NCBI RefSeq assembly: GCF_900111005.1
Contig: NZ_FOFV01000020.1
Coordinates: 1-64,000 of the forward strand
Reading direction: 5' to 3'
DNA: 64,000 nucleotides
Source: Lentzea albida
Lineage (GTDB): Bacteria > Actinomycetota > Actinomycetes > Mycobacteriales > Pseudonocardiaceae
The position numbers and the translations under genes were made by a program. Below the pieces are notes generated by a model, which saw nothing but the letters and a program-made list of their open reading frames with translations, was not told the DNA's origin and did no database searches. Shown here piece after piece: positions 54,492-63,278 of this stretch (the stretch's first letter is position 1; every line of letters starts with the position of its first letter).

Positions 54492-54974
54492 CTACTTCTG
54501 CTCCTGCCGCGACGTCAGCACGACCGTGCGCTCACCGAGGGGTTCGGAGAGCTGCACCGTCAGCGGGGGGAAGCGGATGTCCATGGTGCACATCTGCTTC
54601 GTCAGCGGCGTCGTCTCCAGCAGCTCGATCTTCACCGCGGACGCGCTCTGCTCCAGCACGGACGCGCTGGCCTTGCCACATCCGCCTTCCTGGCCGATGA
54701 CGCCGACGGTTTTGCCGTCGCCCACAGTCCACACGGTGCGCGGCTGGTCCTCCGGCAGCGCGTTCGTGTCGAGCTTGGTCACGGGTTTGCCGTCCGGCGG
54801 AACTTCACCGGGGGACGCGTTCGGCGGTGCCTCGGGGGGCGCTTCGGAGGACGAGGTGGCGGTCGGCAGCGTCTCGCCGCCACCTGCCCCGGGCGCCGCG
54901 TTCTGCGCACTGCCACAGGCCGAGATGGCGAGGAGCAGTACGCCGGTGCCGACTACGGTTCCTATGTGCCTCAT
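54492..54974 (-). CDS. Putative secreted lipoprotein (paralogue 2)
   Basis: A 160-residue lipoprotein with the lipobox ISAC (Cys20), a Pro/Glu/Ala-rich linker, and a C-terminal domain similar to that of paralogue 1: both share a GDG-x-V-V motif, a GGC cysteine, an MCT cysteine, then a PLTVxL segment and PLGxRxxVLxSR. The pair arose by tandem duplication but diverged strongly in the linker. Function unknown. ATG start; TGTGAGG-like sequence lies before it. It ends at a strong terminator. Confidence 0.82.
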   Translation of the reverse strand: MRHIGTVVGTGVLLLAISACGSAQNAAPGAGGGETLPTATSSSEAPPEAPPNASPGEVPPDGKPVTKLDTNALPEDQPRTVWTVGDGKTVGVIGQEGGCGKASASVLEQSASAVKIELLETTPLTKQMCTMDIRFPPLTVQLSEPLGERTVVLTSRQEQK

Positions 54975-55027
54975 GTGAGAAGGACGGAACCGCGCTCACA
55001 ACGGGTTGCAACGACTTGCTTTCACAG

Positions 55028-56155
55028 TTACCGGCTGACGGTGGCCACTGCTTCCCGCAACGCTTCCAAACGAGCGGCCGAAGCCAATCCTCCGTGGTAG
55101 AGGTGGAACTCCTCGACACCGGCGTCGAGGTACGCGAGCCATTCCTTCGACAGCGCGGCGCCGTCGGCGGGCTTCGGCGGCAGCCCCAGCACGTACGCCG
55201 CGATCCGGCTGTCCGGAGCCTCGGCGCGCAGGGCCTCGATGCCGGGCACGGCGACGTCCGGGCCGGGCCAGCACATGGTCGTCAGGACATCGATGTCAGC
55301 GCCGACTCCCCCGGCCACCGTCGCGAACGGCCCGGTGCCCCAGGGGTCCGCCGTCACGTGCATGCCGACCCGCACCGAGGGCGCGGCGGCACGGATCTCG
55401 CCCACGAGCCGCTGCCGCAACGACCGCACCACGCCGGTGCGCACGGCCCGGACGTCGTCCGCGAGCGCTCCCAGCGCTTCCTCGACGGCAGGAGCGCCGC
55501 GGTCGACCCCGGCCCGGACCGCGTCTCGCAGAGCATCCGGGTCGGCGTAGAGGGCGGTGCAGGCCGAGCAGAAGCACAGCGACAACAGCTTCTGCTGCAC
55601 CGCGTCCCAGTCCGTGCCGTCGGTCTTCTCGTGGTGCCCGCCGTGGAAGAACCCGAGCGGCCCGCAGGCCTCCAGCACGATCCCGTCGGGGGCACCGAGC
55701 TCCAGCACCTCCGACACCAGCACCGACGTGTACTCCACGACGTCGGGCTGCGCGGTGCACAACGCGTACGGGTAGCGGTCCCCGAACGCGTTCACCACCG
55801 TCACGTCCGGGTGCAGGTCGCCGAGGCGCGAGTTGTGCGTGAGCACGGTCCACGCGTACACCGGCAGTCCGGCGGCACGGACCAGGGCGGCCGCTTCGCC
55901 GAACGAGTCCGCACCGTCCACCCAGGACGGTTCGGCGGGCACCAGGCGGCCGTACCTCTCCGGCCGCACCGGCAGGTAGAACGCCGCGTGCCGGGCGTCG
56001 ACCAGGCGGTGCTCCGGGTGCAACGGCGTCGCGGCCCGCACCGTGTGGTACGACGCGGCGAGCGCGATCGCGTCGACCCCGAGCGCCTGGTACCGCGCGA
56101 CGGCGTCGGGATCTCCGATCAGGTCCCACGGATAGGCGTGGACAACCGACTTCAC
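55028..56155 (-). CDS. Uncharacterised TIM-barrel-like protein of the uronate cluster
   Basis: A 375-residue cytosolic protein not assignable to a named enzyme by eye. Its strand pattern (VDAIALAAS, VYAWTVLTHN, GIVLEACG, IDVLTTMCW, IAAYVLGLP) resembles a glycoside-hydrolase-like TIM barrel. A cluster of three cysteines, CFCSAC, lies near the middle, as seen in some hypothetical GH families where it may bind metal. No signal peptide. The start GTG 56155 overlaps the dehydratase stop (GTGA), so it is co-translated with that gene. A hydrolase releasing uronates or a lactonase would fit the pathway, but this is inference. Confidence 0.6.
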   Translation of the reverse strand: MKSVVHAYPWDLIGDPDAVARYQALGVDAIALAASYHTVRAATPLHPEHRLVDARHAAFYLPVRPERYGRLVPAEPSWVDGADSFGEAAALVRAAGLPVYAWTVLTHNSRLGDLHPDVTVVNAFGDRYPYALCTAQPDVVEYTSVLVSEVLELGAPDGIVLEACGPLGFFHGGHHEKTDGTDWDAVQQKLLSLCFCSACTALYADPDALRDAVRAGVDRGAPAVEEALGALADDVRAVRTGVVRSLRQRLVGEIRAAAPSVRVGMHVTADPWGTGPFATVAGGVGADIDVLTTMCWPGPDVAVPGIEALRAEAPDSRIAAYVLGLPPKPADGAALSKEWLAYLDAGVEEFHLYHGGLASAARLEALREAVATVSR

Positions 56156-57411
56156 CACCGGGGACGCTTCCTCTCGTAGCTCGGGTCGAACTTCTGCATG
56201 TAGCCCGTGTCGTCGCGAGCCGTGATGCCGCAGCGGACGTAGTTCTCCGCCAGGCGGGCCAGCGCGTCGCGGTCCAGCGACACACCGAGCCCCGGCGTCG
56301 TCGGGACCGGCACCGCGCCGTCCACGAAGGACAGCACACCGGGCTCGACGACCTCGTCGGCCGCATTCCACGGGTAGTGCGTGTCGCACGCGTAGTTGAG
56401 GTTCGGCGTCGCCGCGGCCAGGTGCGTCATCGCGGCCAGCGAGATGCCGAGGTGCGAGTTCGAGTGCATCGACAGGCCGATGCCGAACGTCTGGCAGATC
56501 ATCCCCAGCTGGCGCGAGCGCTGCAGGCCGCCCCAGTAGTGGTGGTCCGACAGCAGCACCTGCACGGCGTCCTGCTCCACCGACGGCTTGAGGTGCTCGA
56601 AGGCGACCACGCACATGTTGGTGGCCAACGGCATCGGTGCCTTCGCGGCCACCTCCGCCATCCCGGAGATCTCGGAGGTCGGGTCCTCCAGGTACTCCAG
56701 CACGCCGTCGAGCTCCGCGGCCACCCTCAACGACGTCTCGACCGACCAGGCCGCGTTCGGGTCGAGCCGCAGCGGGTGGTCAGGGAACGCCTCGCGCAGC
56801 GCCCGGATCGCTTCGATCTCCTGCTCCGGCGGGAAGACACCGCCCTTGAGCTTGATCGACCCGAACCCGTACCGCGAGATCATCCTCGAGGCCTGCGCGA
56901 CGATGCCCGCGGGGTCGACCGCCTCGCCCCACTCGTCCGGCTCGGCGCCGGGATGCCCGTCCCACTTGTAGAACAGGTAGGCGGAGTAGGGCACGGAGGA
57001 ACGGACCGCGCCACCCAGCAGGTCGCTGACCGGACGCCCGAGCGCCTTGCCCTGGATGTCGAGGCAGGCGACCTCGAACGGCGAGTACACGCGGTCGACG
57101 GTGCTCTCCGCCGTGATCTTGCCGGTCAGGCCGTGCTTGTCCGGCCCGGCCTCACCACCCAGCGCGGCCGCCACCCGTGCGTGCATCTCGTTGAGGGCGA
57201 ACACGTCCAGTCCGATGAGGGAGTCCACAACGGACCGCGAGCGCTCCAGGTGCCCGAGGTCGCCGTAGGTCTCCCCGAGACCCGAGATGCCCTCGTCGGT
57301 GTGCACCTCGACGATCGTGCGCAGCGCCCACGGCTCGTGCACGCCCGCCGAGTTCAGCAGCGGCGGGTCCCGGAACGCGATCGGTGTCAGAACGATCTCG
57401 GTGATCTTCAT
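56152..57411 (-). CDS. Glucarate dehydratase-type enolase-superfamily enzyme
   Basis: A 419-residue enolase-superfamily dehydratase of the glucarate-dehydratase branch, expected to convert D-glucarate (or galactarate) to 5-dehydro-4-deoxyglucarate. Residues seen are the base lysine motif SIKLKGG, metal-ligand strands RLDPNAAW and LEYLEDP, the DHHYWGG His-containing loop and HSNSHLGIS near the C-terminus, the catalytic His-Asp dyad region. It lies between the downstream dehydratase gene and the TIM-barrel gene. Both the next step (kdgD) and udh are present, supporting the assignment. Galactarate activity cannot be excluded. Confidence 0.88.
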   Translation of the reverse strand: MKITEIVLTPIAFRDPPLLNSAGVHEPWALRTIVEVHTDEGISGLGETYGDLGHLERSRSVVDSLIGLDVFALNEMHARVAAALGGEAGPDKHGLTGKITAESTVDRVYSPFEVACLDIQGKALGRPVSDLLGGAVRSSVPYSAYLFYKWDGHPGAEPDEWGEAVDPAGIVAQASRMISRYGFGSIKLKGGVFPPEQEIEAIRALREAFPDHPLRLDPNAAWSVETSLRVAAELDGVLEYLEDPTSEISGMAEVAAKAPMPLATNMCVVAFEHLKPSVEQDAVQVLLSDHHYWGGLQRSRQLGMICQTFGIGLSMHSNSHLGISLAAMTHLAAATPNLNYACDTHYPWNAADEVVEPGVLSFVDGAVPVPTTPGLGVSLDRDALARLAENYVRCGITARDDTGYMQKFDPSYERKRPRW

Positions 57412-57424
57412 GCCGGACGCCCTC

Positions 57425-58327
57425 TCAGCTCAGCAGTGCCTTGCCCGCGCCGATGATCTTGTCCAGTGCGGCGAGGTGCTCGTCCGTCGGGTCGATGAGC
57501 GGCGGCCGCACTCCCCCGACCTCGAACCCGTTCGCGCGCACCGCGGCCTTGACCAGGCCGACGGCGTAGCCGGGGACCTTGTCCCGCAGCTCCACGAGCG
57601 GCTTGTAGAACTCGTGCAGGAACCGGTTCACCAGGTCCGTGTCACCCGCCTGCACGGCGTTGTAGAAACCGATCGAGATCTCGGGCGCGAAGCAGAACAC
57701 CGCCGACGAGTAGAGCTCGACCCCGATGGCCCGGTACGCGAGCTGCGTCATCTCCGCGGTCGGCAGGCCGTTGAAGAACTGGAAGGGCTTGTCAACGTTG
57801 GCACGCACCGACAGCACGACCCGCTGCATCTGGTCGAGGTCGCCGAGGCCGTCCTTGAAGCCGACGACGTTCGGGATCCGGGCGACCTCGACGGCCGTCT
57901 CGGGCGTGAACACCGCGTTGTTGCGCTGGTACACGATGATCGGCAGTTCGGTGACGGCGGCGGTCTCGGCCACGTACCGCACGAGACCGGCGGCCGGGTT
58001 GCTCACGAGGTACGGCGGCAGCAGCAGGATGCCCTGCGCGCCGGCGCGTTCCGCCGCCTTCACGAACTGCTTGGTGGCCACGATCGAGCCGCCCGCGCCG
58101 GCGAACACCGGCACCTTGCCCGCCGTCGCCTCGACCGCGACGGCGACCGCGCGTTCGAACTCCTCCAGCCCCAGCGCGTGGAACTCGCCGGTGCCGCAGG
58201 CGGCGAACACGGCGCCCGGCCCGGCGGAGACACCGTGCTTGACGTGCTCGGCGAGCACGTCGTAGGCGATGTTCCCCTCGCCGTCGAACGGGGTCACCGG
58301 GAAGAACAGCACACCATCGAGTTGCAT
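57425..58327 (-). CDS. kdgD: 5-dehydro-4-deoxyglucarate dehydratase
   Basis: A 300-residue DapA/NAL-superfamily enzyme that decarboxylates and dehydrates 5-dehydro-4-deoxyglucarate to 2-oxoglutarate semialdehyde. The Schiff-base Lys158 lies in VVGFKDGLGD, the catalytic Tyr133 in IIVYQRNN, and GTGEFH replaces the GTTGE of DapA, as expected for this subfamily. I chose ATG 58327 (MQLDGVLFFPVTPFD), the usual family start; ATG 58339 overlapping the permease stop would add four residues. It is in the importer operon and feeds the final dehydrogenase. Confidence 0.9.
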   Translation of the reverse strand: MQLDGVLFFPVTPFDGEGNIAYDVLAEHVKHGVSAGPGAVFAACGTGEFHALGLEEFERAVAVAVEATAGKVPVFAGAGGSIVATKQFVKAAERAGAQGILLLPPYLVSNPAAGLVRYVAETAAVTELPIIVYQRNNAVFTPETAVEVARIPNVVGFKDGLGDLDQMQRVVLSVRANVDKPFQFFNGLPTAEMTQLAYRAIGVELYSSAVFCFAPEISIGFYNAVQAGDTDLVNRFLHEFYKPLVELRDKVPGYAVGLVKAAVRANGFEVGGVRPPLIDPTDEHLAALDKIIGAGKALLS

Positions 58328-58335
58328 AACCAGAC

Positions 58336-59214
58336 TCATCCCTTGATCGCTCCGGTGGTGATCCCACGCAGGAAGGACTTCTGCAGCGACAGGTACACGA
58401 CCAGGCTCGGCACCAGCGCCAGCAACGCACCGGCCAGCACGATGCCCGTTCCGACCTGGTCGTCGGAGCGGAGCGCGAGCAGTGCGACCGTGAGCGTGTA
58501 ATCGGAGGGGTCGGCGGCGACGATCAGGGGAAGCAGGTACTGCTCCCAAATCATGTTGAAGCCGAACACGGCGATGACGCCGAGCGCGGGTTTGCACAGC
58601 GGGAGGATGATCTGCGCGAAGAGGCGCAGCTCCCCTGCACCGTCCACTTTGGCCGCCTCCTCCAGCTCCGCAGGGATCTCCCGCATGAACTCCGTCATGA
58701 CGAAGATGGAGAAACCCCACGCCCCCAGCGGGAGGATGACGCCGAGCAGGGTGCCCTTGAGGCTCACGTGCACCAGCGGCAGGTCTCCGATCACCAGCGA
58801 CAGCGGGATCGCGATGACCTCCTCCGGCAACATCATCGTGGCGAGGATGACCAGCAGTGCGATGGCCTGACCGCGGAACTTCTTGCGCGCCAACGCGTAG
58901 GCGGCGAACACGCTCACCGACAGCTGCAACAGCAGCGCGCCACCGGCGATGACCAGCGAGTTCGTCAGGTAGTGCCAGATCCTGTTCTCCGCCGCGACCT
59001 GGAAGTTGATCAGCGACGGGCTGTCCGGGACCACCGACAGCTTGGTCGGGTCCGGGTTGTGGTCGAACGCGCCGGAGAAGATGACCAGCAGGGGGCCGCA
59101 GAAAAGGATTACAGCGACGGCGCTGAAGACGAACCGGATGCCCTTGCTGACCCACGCGTCCGGGCGGGTGGACCAGCCGATGGCGCTGTCGAAGCGACTC
59201 GAGTTGACGCTCAT
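58336..59214 (-). CDS. ABC sugar permease, MalG type
   Basis: A 292-residue permease with six transmembrane helices (first about 28-50) and the EAA loop motif EEAAKVDGAGELRLFAQIILP (split as EEAAKVDGAGE then LRLFAQIILP), which contacts an ATPase. It pairs with the MalF-type permease encoded just upstream, sharing an ATGA overlap with it. No ATPase gene is in this operon; such CUT1 systems often borrow a shared MsiK-type ATPase. The expected cargo is a uronate or oligogalacturonide, inferred from neighbours. Confidence 0.92.
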   Translation of the reverse strand: MSVNSSRFDSAIGWSTRPDAWVSKGIRFVFSAVAVILFCGPLLVIFSGAFDHNPDPTKLSVVPDSPSLINFQVAAENRIWHYLTNSLVIAGGALLLQLSVSVFAAYALARKKFRGQAIALLVILATMMLPEEVIAIPLSLVIGDLPLVHVSLKGTLLGVILPLGAWGFSIFVMTEFMREIPAELEEAAKVDGAGELRLFAQIILPLCKPALGVIAVFGFNMIWEQYLLPLIVAADPSDYTLTVALLALRSDDQVGTGIVLAGALLALVPSLVVYLSLQKSFLRGITTGAIKG

Positions 59215-60182
59215 CGCGCCTCCTTCCACCGGCGGTACCACTGCACGCTGACCGTCAGGACCAAGGTAACCAGGAACAACAGCACCGAACCAGCCGAGGC
59301 GAGCCCGGCTTCGGACTGTTCGAACGCCGTGGTGTAGACGCGGGTCATCCAGACGTCGGTCGATCCCGCGGGCCCACCGCCGGTGAGCACGTACACCTCG
59401 GTGAAGACGCGCAGGCCGCGGATCGCCGCCAGGGTCAGCAGGATCGTGATGACCGGGCGCAAAGCGGGCAGTGTGACGTTCCAGATCCGTTGGGGCGTCG
59501 AGGCACCGTCGATCGCGGCGGCCTCGTACTGCTGGCGGTCGATGCCGGCGAGCCCGGCGAGGATCAGCACCATGTCGTACGGGGCGTGCTTCCAGATGCC
59601 CACGAACATGACCGACACCAGCGAGGTGTCCGTGCTGTGGATGTACTCCCAGGGCCCGAGACCGACCCACGAGATCAGCTCGTTGAGGAAGCCCTCGGGC
59701 GCCGGGTAGAAGAACAGCCGCCAGATCTCACCGATGACCGCGGTGGCCGCCACGACGGGCAGGAACACCGCGGACCGGACGAACCACAGCGACTTGGTGT
59801 GGCCCTCCAGCAGCAACGCCAGGAAGAACCCGATCACCATCGCGCCGACCGTCTGACCGCCGGCCAGCACGAGCGTGTGCCAGCTGGCGGTCAGGAACTT
59901 CTCGTCCTGCAGGATCGTCGCGTAGTTCCGGAACCCGACGAAGACGTCGCCGAGGAAGGGCCGGACCTCGAACAGCGAGAGCCGGATGCCCTCGGCCATC
60001 GGGATGAACTTGAAGACCAGGAAGATCAGCGCGGCGGGGAGCAGGAACAACCACGGGATGAAGGTGGCTCCCGTGAGGCGGCGCCGGCGGCGCCGCCTCA
60101 CGGGGTGGGTGTCGACGGCACCGCCGCCACTAGCCGTCGAGCCCACGTCTCGGGTGTCGCCGAAGGACTGAACTGCCGTCAC
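59211..60182 (-). CDS. ABC sugar permease, MalF type
   Basis: A 323-residue permease with an N-terminal cytosolic stretch rich in Arg (VRRRRRRRLTG) and six transmembrane helices; its EAA loop is YEAAAIDGASTPQRIWNVTLP. It is the partner of the MalG-type protein. Its GTG start overlaps the stop of the binding-protein gene (GTGA), and its own stop overlaps the next start (ATGA), so the three importer genes are tightly coupled. Confidence 0.92.
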   Translation of the reverse strand: MTAVQSFGDTRDVGSTASGGGAVDTHPVRRRRRRRLTGATFIPWLFLLPAALIFLVFKFIPMAEGIRLSLFEVRPFLGDVFVGFRNYATILQDEKFLTASWHTLVLAGGQTVGAMVIGFFLALLLEGHTKSLWFVRSAVFLPVVAATAVIGEIWRLFFYPAPEGFLNELISWVGLGPWEYIHSTDTSLVSVMFVGIWKHAPYDMVLILAGLAGIDRQQYEAAAIDGASTPQRIWNVTLPALRPVITILLTLAAIRGLRVFTEVYVLTGGGPAGSTDVWMTRVYTTAFEQSEAGLASAGSVLLFLVTLVLTVSVQWYRRWKEAR

Positions 60183-61498
60183 TTCGACGCCTTCTGGTTG
60201 TCGAGCTCCTTCTTCAGCGCGTCCGCCAGCGACTTCAGCTCGGCCGAGGAGTCGGCGGGGCACTTGGCGAAGATGGAGTTCAGGGTCTCCGAGGTCTTCT
60301 GCCGGAACGGCGCGAAGTTCGGGACGCTCGGGAACGGCCGCGCCTCGCTGGAGTACACGCCCGCGACGGTCGCCCAGCGCGGGTCGTTGTACGTCGCGTT
60401 GACGTCGACGGTCTTGTTGACGGGCAGGCGGACCACGGGCTGCGGGTCGCCCTTCATGCCGGCCTGCTGCGCTTCGGGCGTGATCAGGTACTCGGCGAGC
60501 TTCTTCTGCTCGGCGGTCTTCGCGGAACCCGCCATCTGGTAGATGTTCTCGCCCTCACCGAGCACCGTGGCACCGGCCGGTCCCTTCGGGGACGCGACGA
60601 CCTCGTACCTGTCCTTGCCGAGCGACTTGTCGAAGCGGCCGATCATGTACGGGCCGGTGAGGTAGATGCCGCTCTTGCCCGACTCGAACAGCGGATGCGC
60701 GTCGTTCGTGCCCAGGGTCAGCGAACCGGGCTGGATGACCTTGTCGTCGCAGAAGAGCTTGCGCAGCCGTTCGACGGCCTTGGTCGACTCGGGCGAGTCG
60801 ATGCCGACGCGGAACTTGCCGCCGCCCTCGTCCTTGAGGATGTCGCCGCCGCCCTGCCAGATGTAGCTAGACGCCCACCACGCGAGGTAGCCGCGGTCGG
60901 TCGTGCCGGGCACGAGCATGCCGTAGGTGTCGTTCTGTCCGTTGCCGTCGGGGTCGTCGCGGGTGAACGCCTTCGCGAGGTCGTCGAGCTCCTCCCACGT
61001 GGTGGGGATCGGCTTGCCGAGCTTCTCGCGCCAGTCCTTGCGGATCAGCGTGACCATCGCCTGGGTGGAGTACGGGATGGCGTAGTACTTGCCGTCCGCG
61101 CCCTTCCCGTTGTTCCAGGCGCGGTCGACGATGTCGCCGGCGCCCGCCACGTCGTCCTTGGCGACCTCGGTCGTCCAGCCCTGCTTGACGAAGTTGCCGA
61201 GCGAGCCGGTGTCGGTGATGACGACGTCCGGGAGGTCCTTGGACGCGGCGCGCTGCTGCACCTGCTTGTCGAAGTCGTTGAAGATCGGCTTGTAGTCGAC
61301 CTGCACACCGGTCTTCTCGGTGAAGGACTTGAAGATCTTCTCGTAGACCTTCGCGGTCGCCTCCGTCGAGCGGGTCCACACCTCGAGGGGCTTGTTCGGG
61401 TCCTTGTTCGACGCGGCGGTGCTGCCACCGCTGCCGCATCCCGCGAGCAGCGCGGCCACGCCGAGCGTGGCGAGTGTGGTGGCAGTTCTACGGCGCAT
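60179..61498 (-). CDS. ABC sugar-binding lipoprotein (family 1 solute-binding)
   Basis: A 439-residue lipoprotein with a signal peptide ending LLAGC (Cys21) and a typical family 1 binding-protein fold (KPLEVWTRSTEATAKVYEKIF, DLPDVVITDTGSL, and TGPYMIGRFDK). It would deliver a uronate or oligouronate to the two permeases. It is the first gene of the operon, driven by the promoter at 61560-61589. ATG start; no strong ribosome-binding site. Confidence 0.92.
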   Translation of the reverse strand: MRRRTATTLATLGVAALLAGCGSGGSTAASNKDPNKPLEVWTRSTEATAKVYEKIFKSFTEKTGVQVDYKPIFNDFDKQVQQRAASKDLPDVVITDTGSLGNFVKQGWTTEVAKDDVAGAGDIVDRAWNNGKGADGKYYAIPYSTQAMVTLIRKDWREKLGKPIPTTWEELDDLAKAFTRDDPDGNGQNDTYGMLVPGTTDRGYLAWWASSYIWQGGGDILKDEGGGKFRVGIDSPESTKAVERLRKLFCDDKVIQPGSLTLGTNDAHPLFESGKSGIYLTGPYMIGRFDKSLGKDRYEVVASPKGPAGATVLGEGENIYQMAGSAKTAEQKKLAEYLITPEAQQAGMKGDPQPVVRLPVNKTVDVNATYNDPRWATVAGVYSSEARPFPSVPNFAPFRQKTSETLNSIFAKCPADSSAELKSLADALKKELDNQKASK

Positions 61499-61514
61499 CG
61501 TCGGAGCCCTTCGT

Positions 61515-61530
61515 GTTCAGATACGTGAAC
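61515..61530. promoter_or_regulatory. Candidate IclR operator
   Basis: GTTCA-N6-TGAAC, a perfect 16-bp inverted repeat, lies just downstream of the predicted start site of the importer operon and upstream of the divergent IclR gene. A further GTGAAC half-site occurs at 61544-61549. Position suits repression of the importer by the IclR protein; this is inferred. Confidence 0.6.
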
Positions 61531-61559
61531 CTGGGTCGTACTTGTGAACCTGGTGCAGG

Positions 61560-61589
61560 ACTGTAAGAATCAGCACAGCAACGTGTCAA
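61560..61589 (-). promoter_or_regulatory. Promoter of the uronate importer operon
   Basis: On the minus strand TTGACA (complement of 61584-61589) is followed after 18 bases by TACAGT (complement of 61560-61565). This is the best sigma-70-like promoter in the window and points at the binding-protein gene. Confidence 0.8.
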
Positions 61590-61622
61590 GGGCAAGTTGC
61601 TTAACTGTTTCGAGGAGGTCAG

Positions 61623-62411
61623 GTGGCGTCGCCGATCGACAAGGGCACAGCGCGTCCCGGGGCGGTGAAGTCCGCCGACCGCACGGTGGAGCTGCTCGAA
61701 GTGCTGTCCGCGTCAGACCGCAGGCTGACGCTCACCGAGCTGCACCGCGAGCTCAGCTACCCCAAGTCCAGCCTGTACATGCTGTTGCAGACGCTGGTGG
61801 CGCGCGGCTGGGTGGAGGTCGACTCGGACAGGGGCACCTACGGCATCGGCGTGCGCGCACTGCTCGTCGGTACGTCCTATTTGGACCACGACCCCGTTGT
61901 GCGGGCGGCGATCCGCGTGATGGAACAGGTTCGCCAGGACATCAACGAGACGGTCCACCTCGCCCGCCTGGACGGTGCGGACGTCGTCTACCTGGCGAGC
62001 CGCGAGTCCGAGCACCACCTGCGCGTCGTCTCGCGCGTCGGCCGCCGGCTGCCCGCGCACTCGACGTCCCTGGGCAAGGCCGTGCTCTCGACGCGCACGC
62101 CCGAGGAGGTCGACCAGATCCTCCCCGACGAACTGGCGCCGCTGACGCCCAACACCGTGACGGAGAGGGCCGCGCTGCACGAGCAGCTCGCCGGGTTCCG
62201 CAACGCGGGTTTCGCCCACGAGCGCGAGGAGAACACGCCCGGCCTGGGCTGTTTCGCGGTGGCACTGCCCTACCGCAACCCCGTGCTGGACGCGATGAGC
62301 TGCTCGGTGCCGCTGGGCAGGCTCACCCCGGAGCACGAGCGGCAGGTCATCTCGGCCCTGCTCGACGCCGCCCGCACGATCACCGAACTCCTCCGCCAGT
62401 TCGGTCGCTGA
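61623..62411 (+). CDS. IclR-family transcriptional regulator
   Basis: A 262-residue regulator with an N-terminal winged helix (about 17-75, LTLTELHRELSYPKSSLYMLL) and the C-terminal IclR ligand-binding domain (YLASRESEHHLRVVSRVGRRLP, split as RESEHHLRVVSRVG, and GLGCFAVALPYRN). IclR proteins control aromatic and uronate catabolism (KdgR type). It sits between the divergent importer operon and udh, so it likely regulates the whole cluster in response to a pathway intermediate. GTG start with GAGGAGG 6 bases upstream. Confidence 0.93.
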   Translation: MASPIDKGTARPGAVKSADRTVELLEVLSASDRRLTLTELHRELSYPKSSLYMLLQTLVARGWVEVDSDRGTYGIGVRALLVGTSYLDHDPVVRAAIRVMEQVRQDINETVHLARLDGADVVYLASRESEHHLRVVSRVGRRLPAHSTSLGKAVLSTRTPEEVDQILPDELAPLTPNTVTERAALHEQLAGFRNAGFAHEREENTPGLGCFAVALPYRNPVLDAMSCSVPLGRLTPEHERQVISALLDAARTITELLRQFGR

Positions 62412-62453
62412 TTTCCTGCCGATCCACCTGATCAAGACGGAGGGCTCCAACCC

Positions 62454-63278
62454 GTGACCGCACGCATCCTGATCACCGGCGCCGGCGGAGGGGTGGGCAC
62501 GCTCATGCGCCCCCGCCTCGCCGCGGAGGGCCGCGTCCTGCGGCTGCTGGACATCGCGGAGCTGCCCGCGGCCGCCGACGGCGAGAACGTCGAGCTCGTC
62601 GAGGCGTCGGTGACCGACATGGCCGCCATGGAGGCGGCGCTGGAGGGCGTCGACGCGGTGATCCACCTCGGCGGCCACAGCCTCGAGGAGTCGTGGGACA
62701 AGATCCTGCGCGTCAACATCGACGGCACCCACACGGTCCTGGAAGCCGCACGGCGTGCCGGCGTCCGCCGGGTGGTCCTGGCGAGCTCCAACCACGCCGT
62801 GGGCTACGTCGAACAGGCCGACGGCGAGGCAGGCGACTACCTCTTCCCCCGCCCGGACACCTACTACGGCGTGTCCAAGGTGGCGATGGAGGCACTGGGG
62901 TCGCTGTACGCCGACCGCTACGGCCTGGACGTGATCGCGATCCGCATCGGCTCGTGCTTCGAGAAGCCGCGCGACGTGCGGATGCTGTCGACGTGGATGT
63001 CTCCGGACGACGCCGCGCGCCTGTTCGAGGCGTGCCTTTCCGCCCCCTCACCGGGTTTCCGCGTCGTGTGGGGCATCTCGGCCAACAAGCGCGCCTGGTT
63101 CTCGCTGGACGAGGCCCGCTCCCTGGGGTACGAACCGCAGGACGACTCCGAGGTGTACGCGGCCGAGGTTCTGGAGAAGCACGGGGAGCCGGATCCCTCG
63201 TCGCCCGCGGTGAAGTACCTGGGCGGCGTCTGGTGCGGCCCCGATTTCGACACGGCAGTCAAGGAGGCAGGGCGTTGA
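62454..63278 (+). CDS. udh: Uronate dehydrogenase (NAD-dependent)
   Basis: A 274-residue short-chain (extended) dehydrogenase that oxidises D-glucuronate or D-galacturonate to the aldaric lactone. The NAD-binding motif is TGAGGGVG (about 8-15) and the active site is Ser111/112 (ASSNHAVGY) with Tyr138 and Lys142 in YYGVSK. Homology to udh rather than to sugar-nucleotide epimerases rests on the short length and this cluster's other enzymes. GTG start with GGAGGG 10 bases upstream. It is followed by the dehydrogenase at 63275, which overlaps its stop. Confidence 0.88.
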   Translation: MTARILITGAGGGVGTLMRPRLAAEGRVLRLLDIAELPAAADGENVELVEASVTDMAAMEAALEGVDAVIHLGGHSLEESWDKILRVNIDGTHTVLEAARRAGVRRVVLASSNHAVGYVEQADGEAGDYLFPRPDTYYGVSKVAMEALGSLYADRYGLDVIAIRIGSCFEKPRDVRMLSTWMSPDDAARLFEACLSAPSPGFRVVWGISANKRAWFSLDEARSLGYEPQDDSEVYAAEVLEKHGEPDPSSPAVKYLGGVWCGPDFDTAVKEAGR

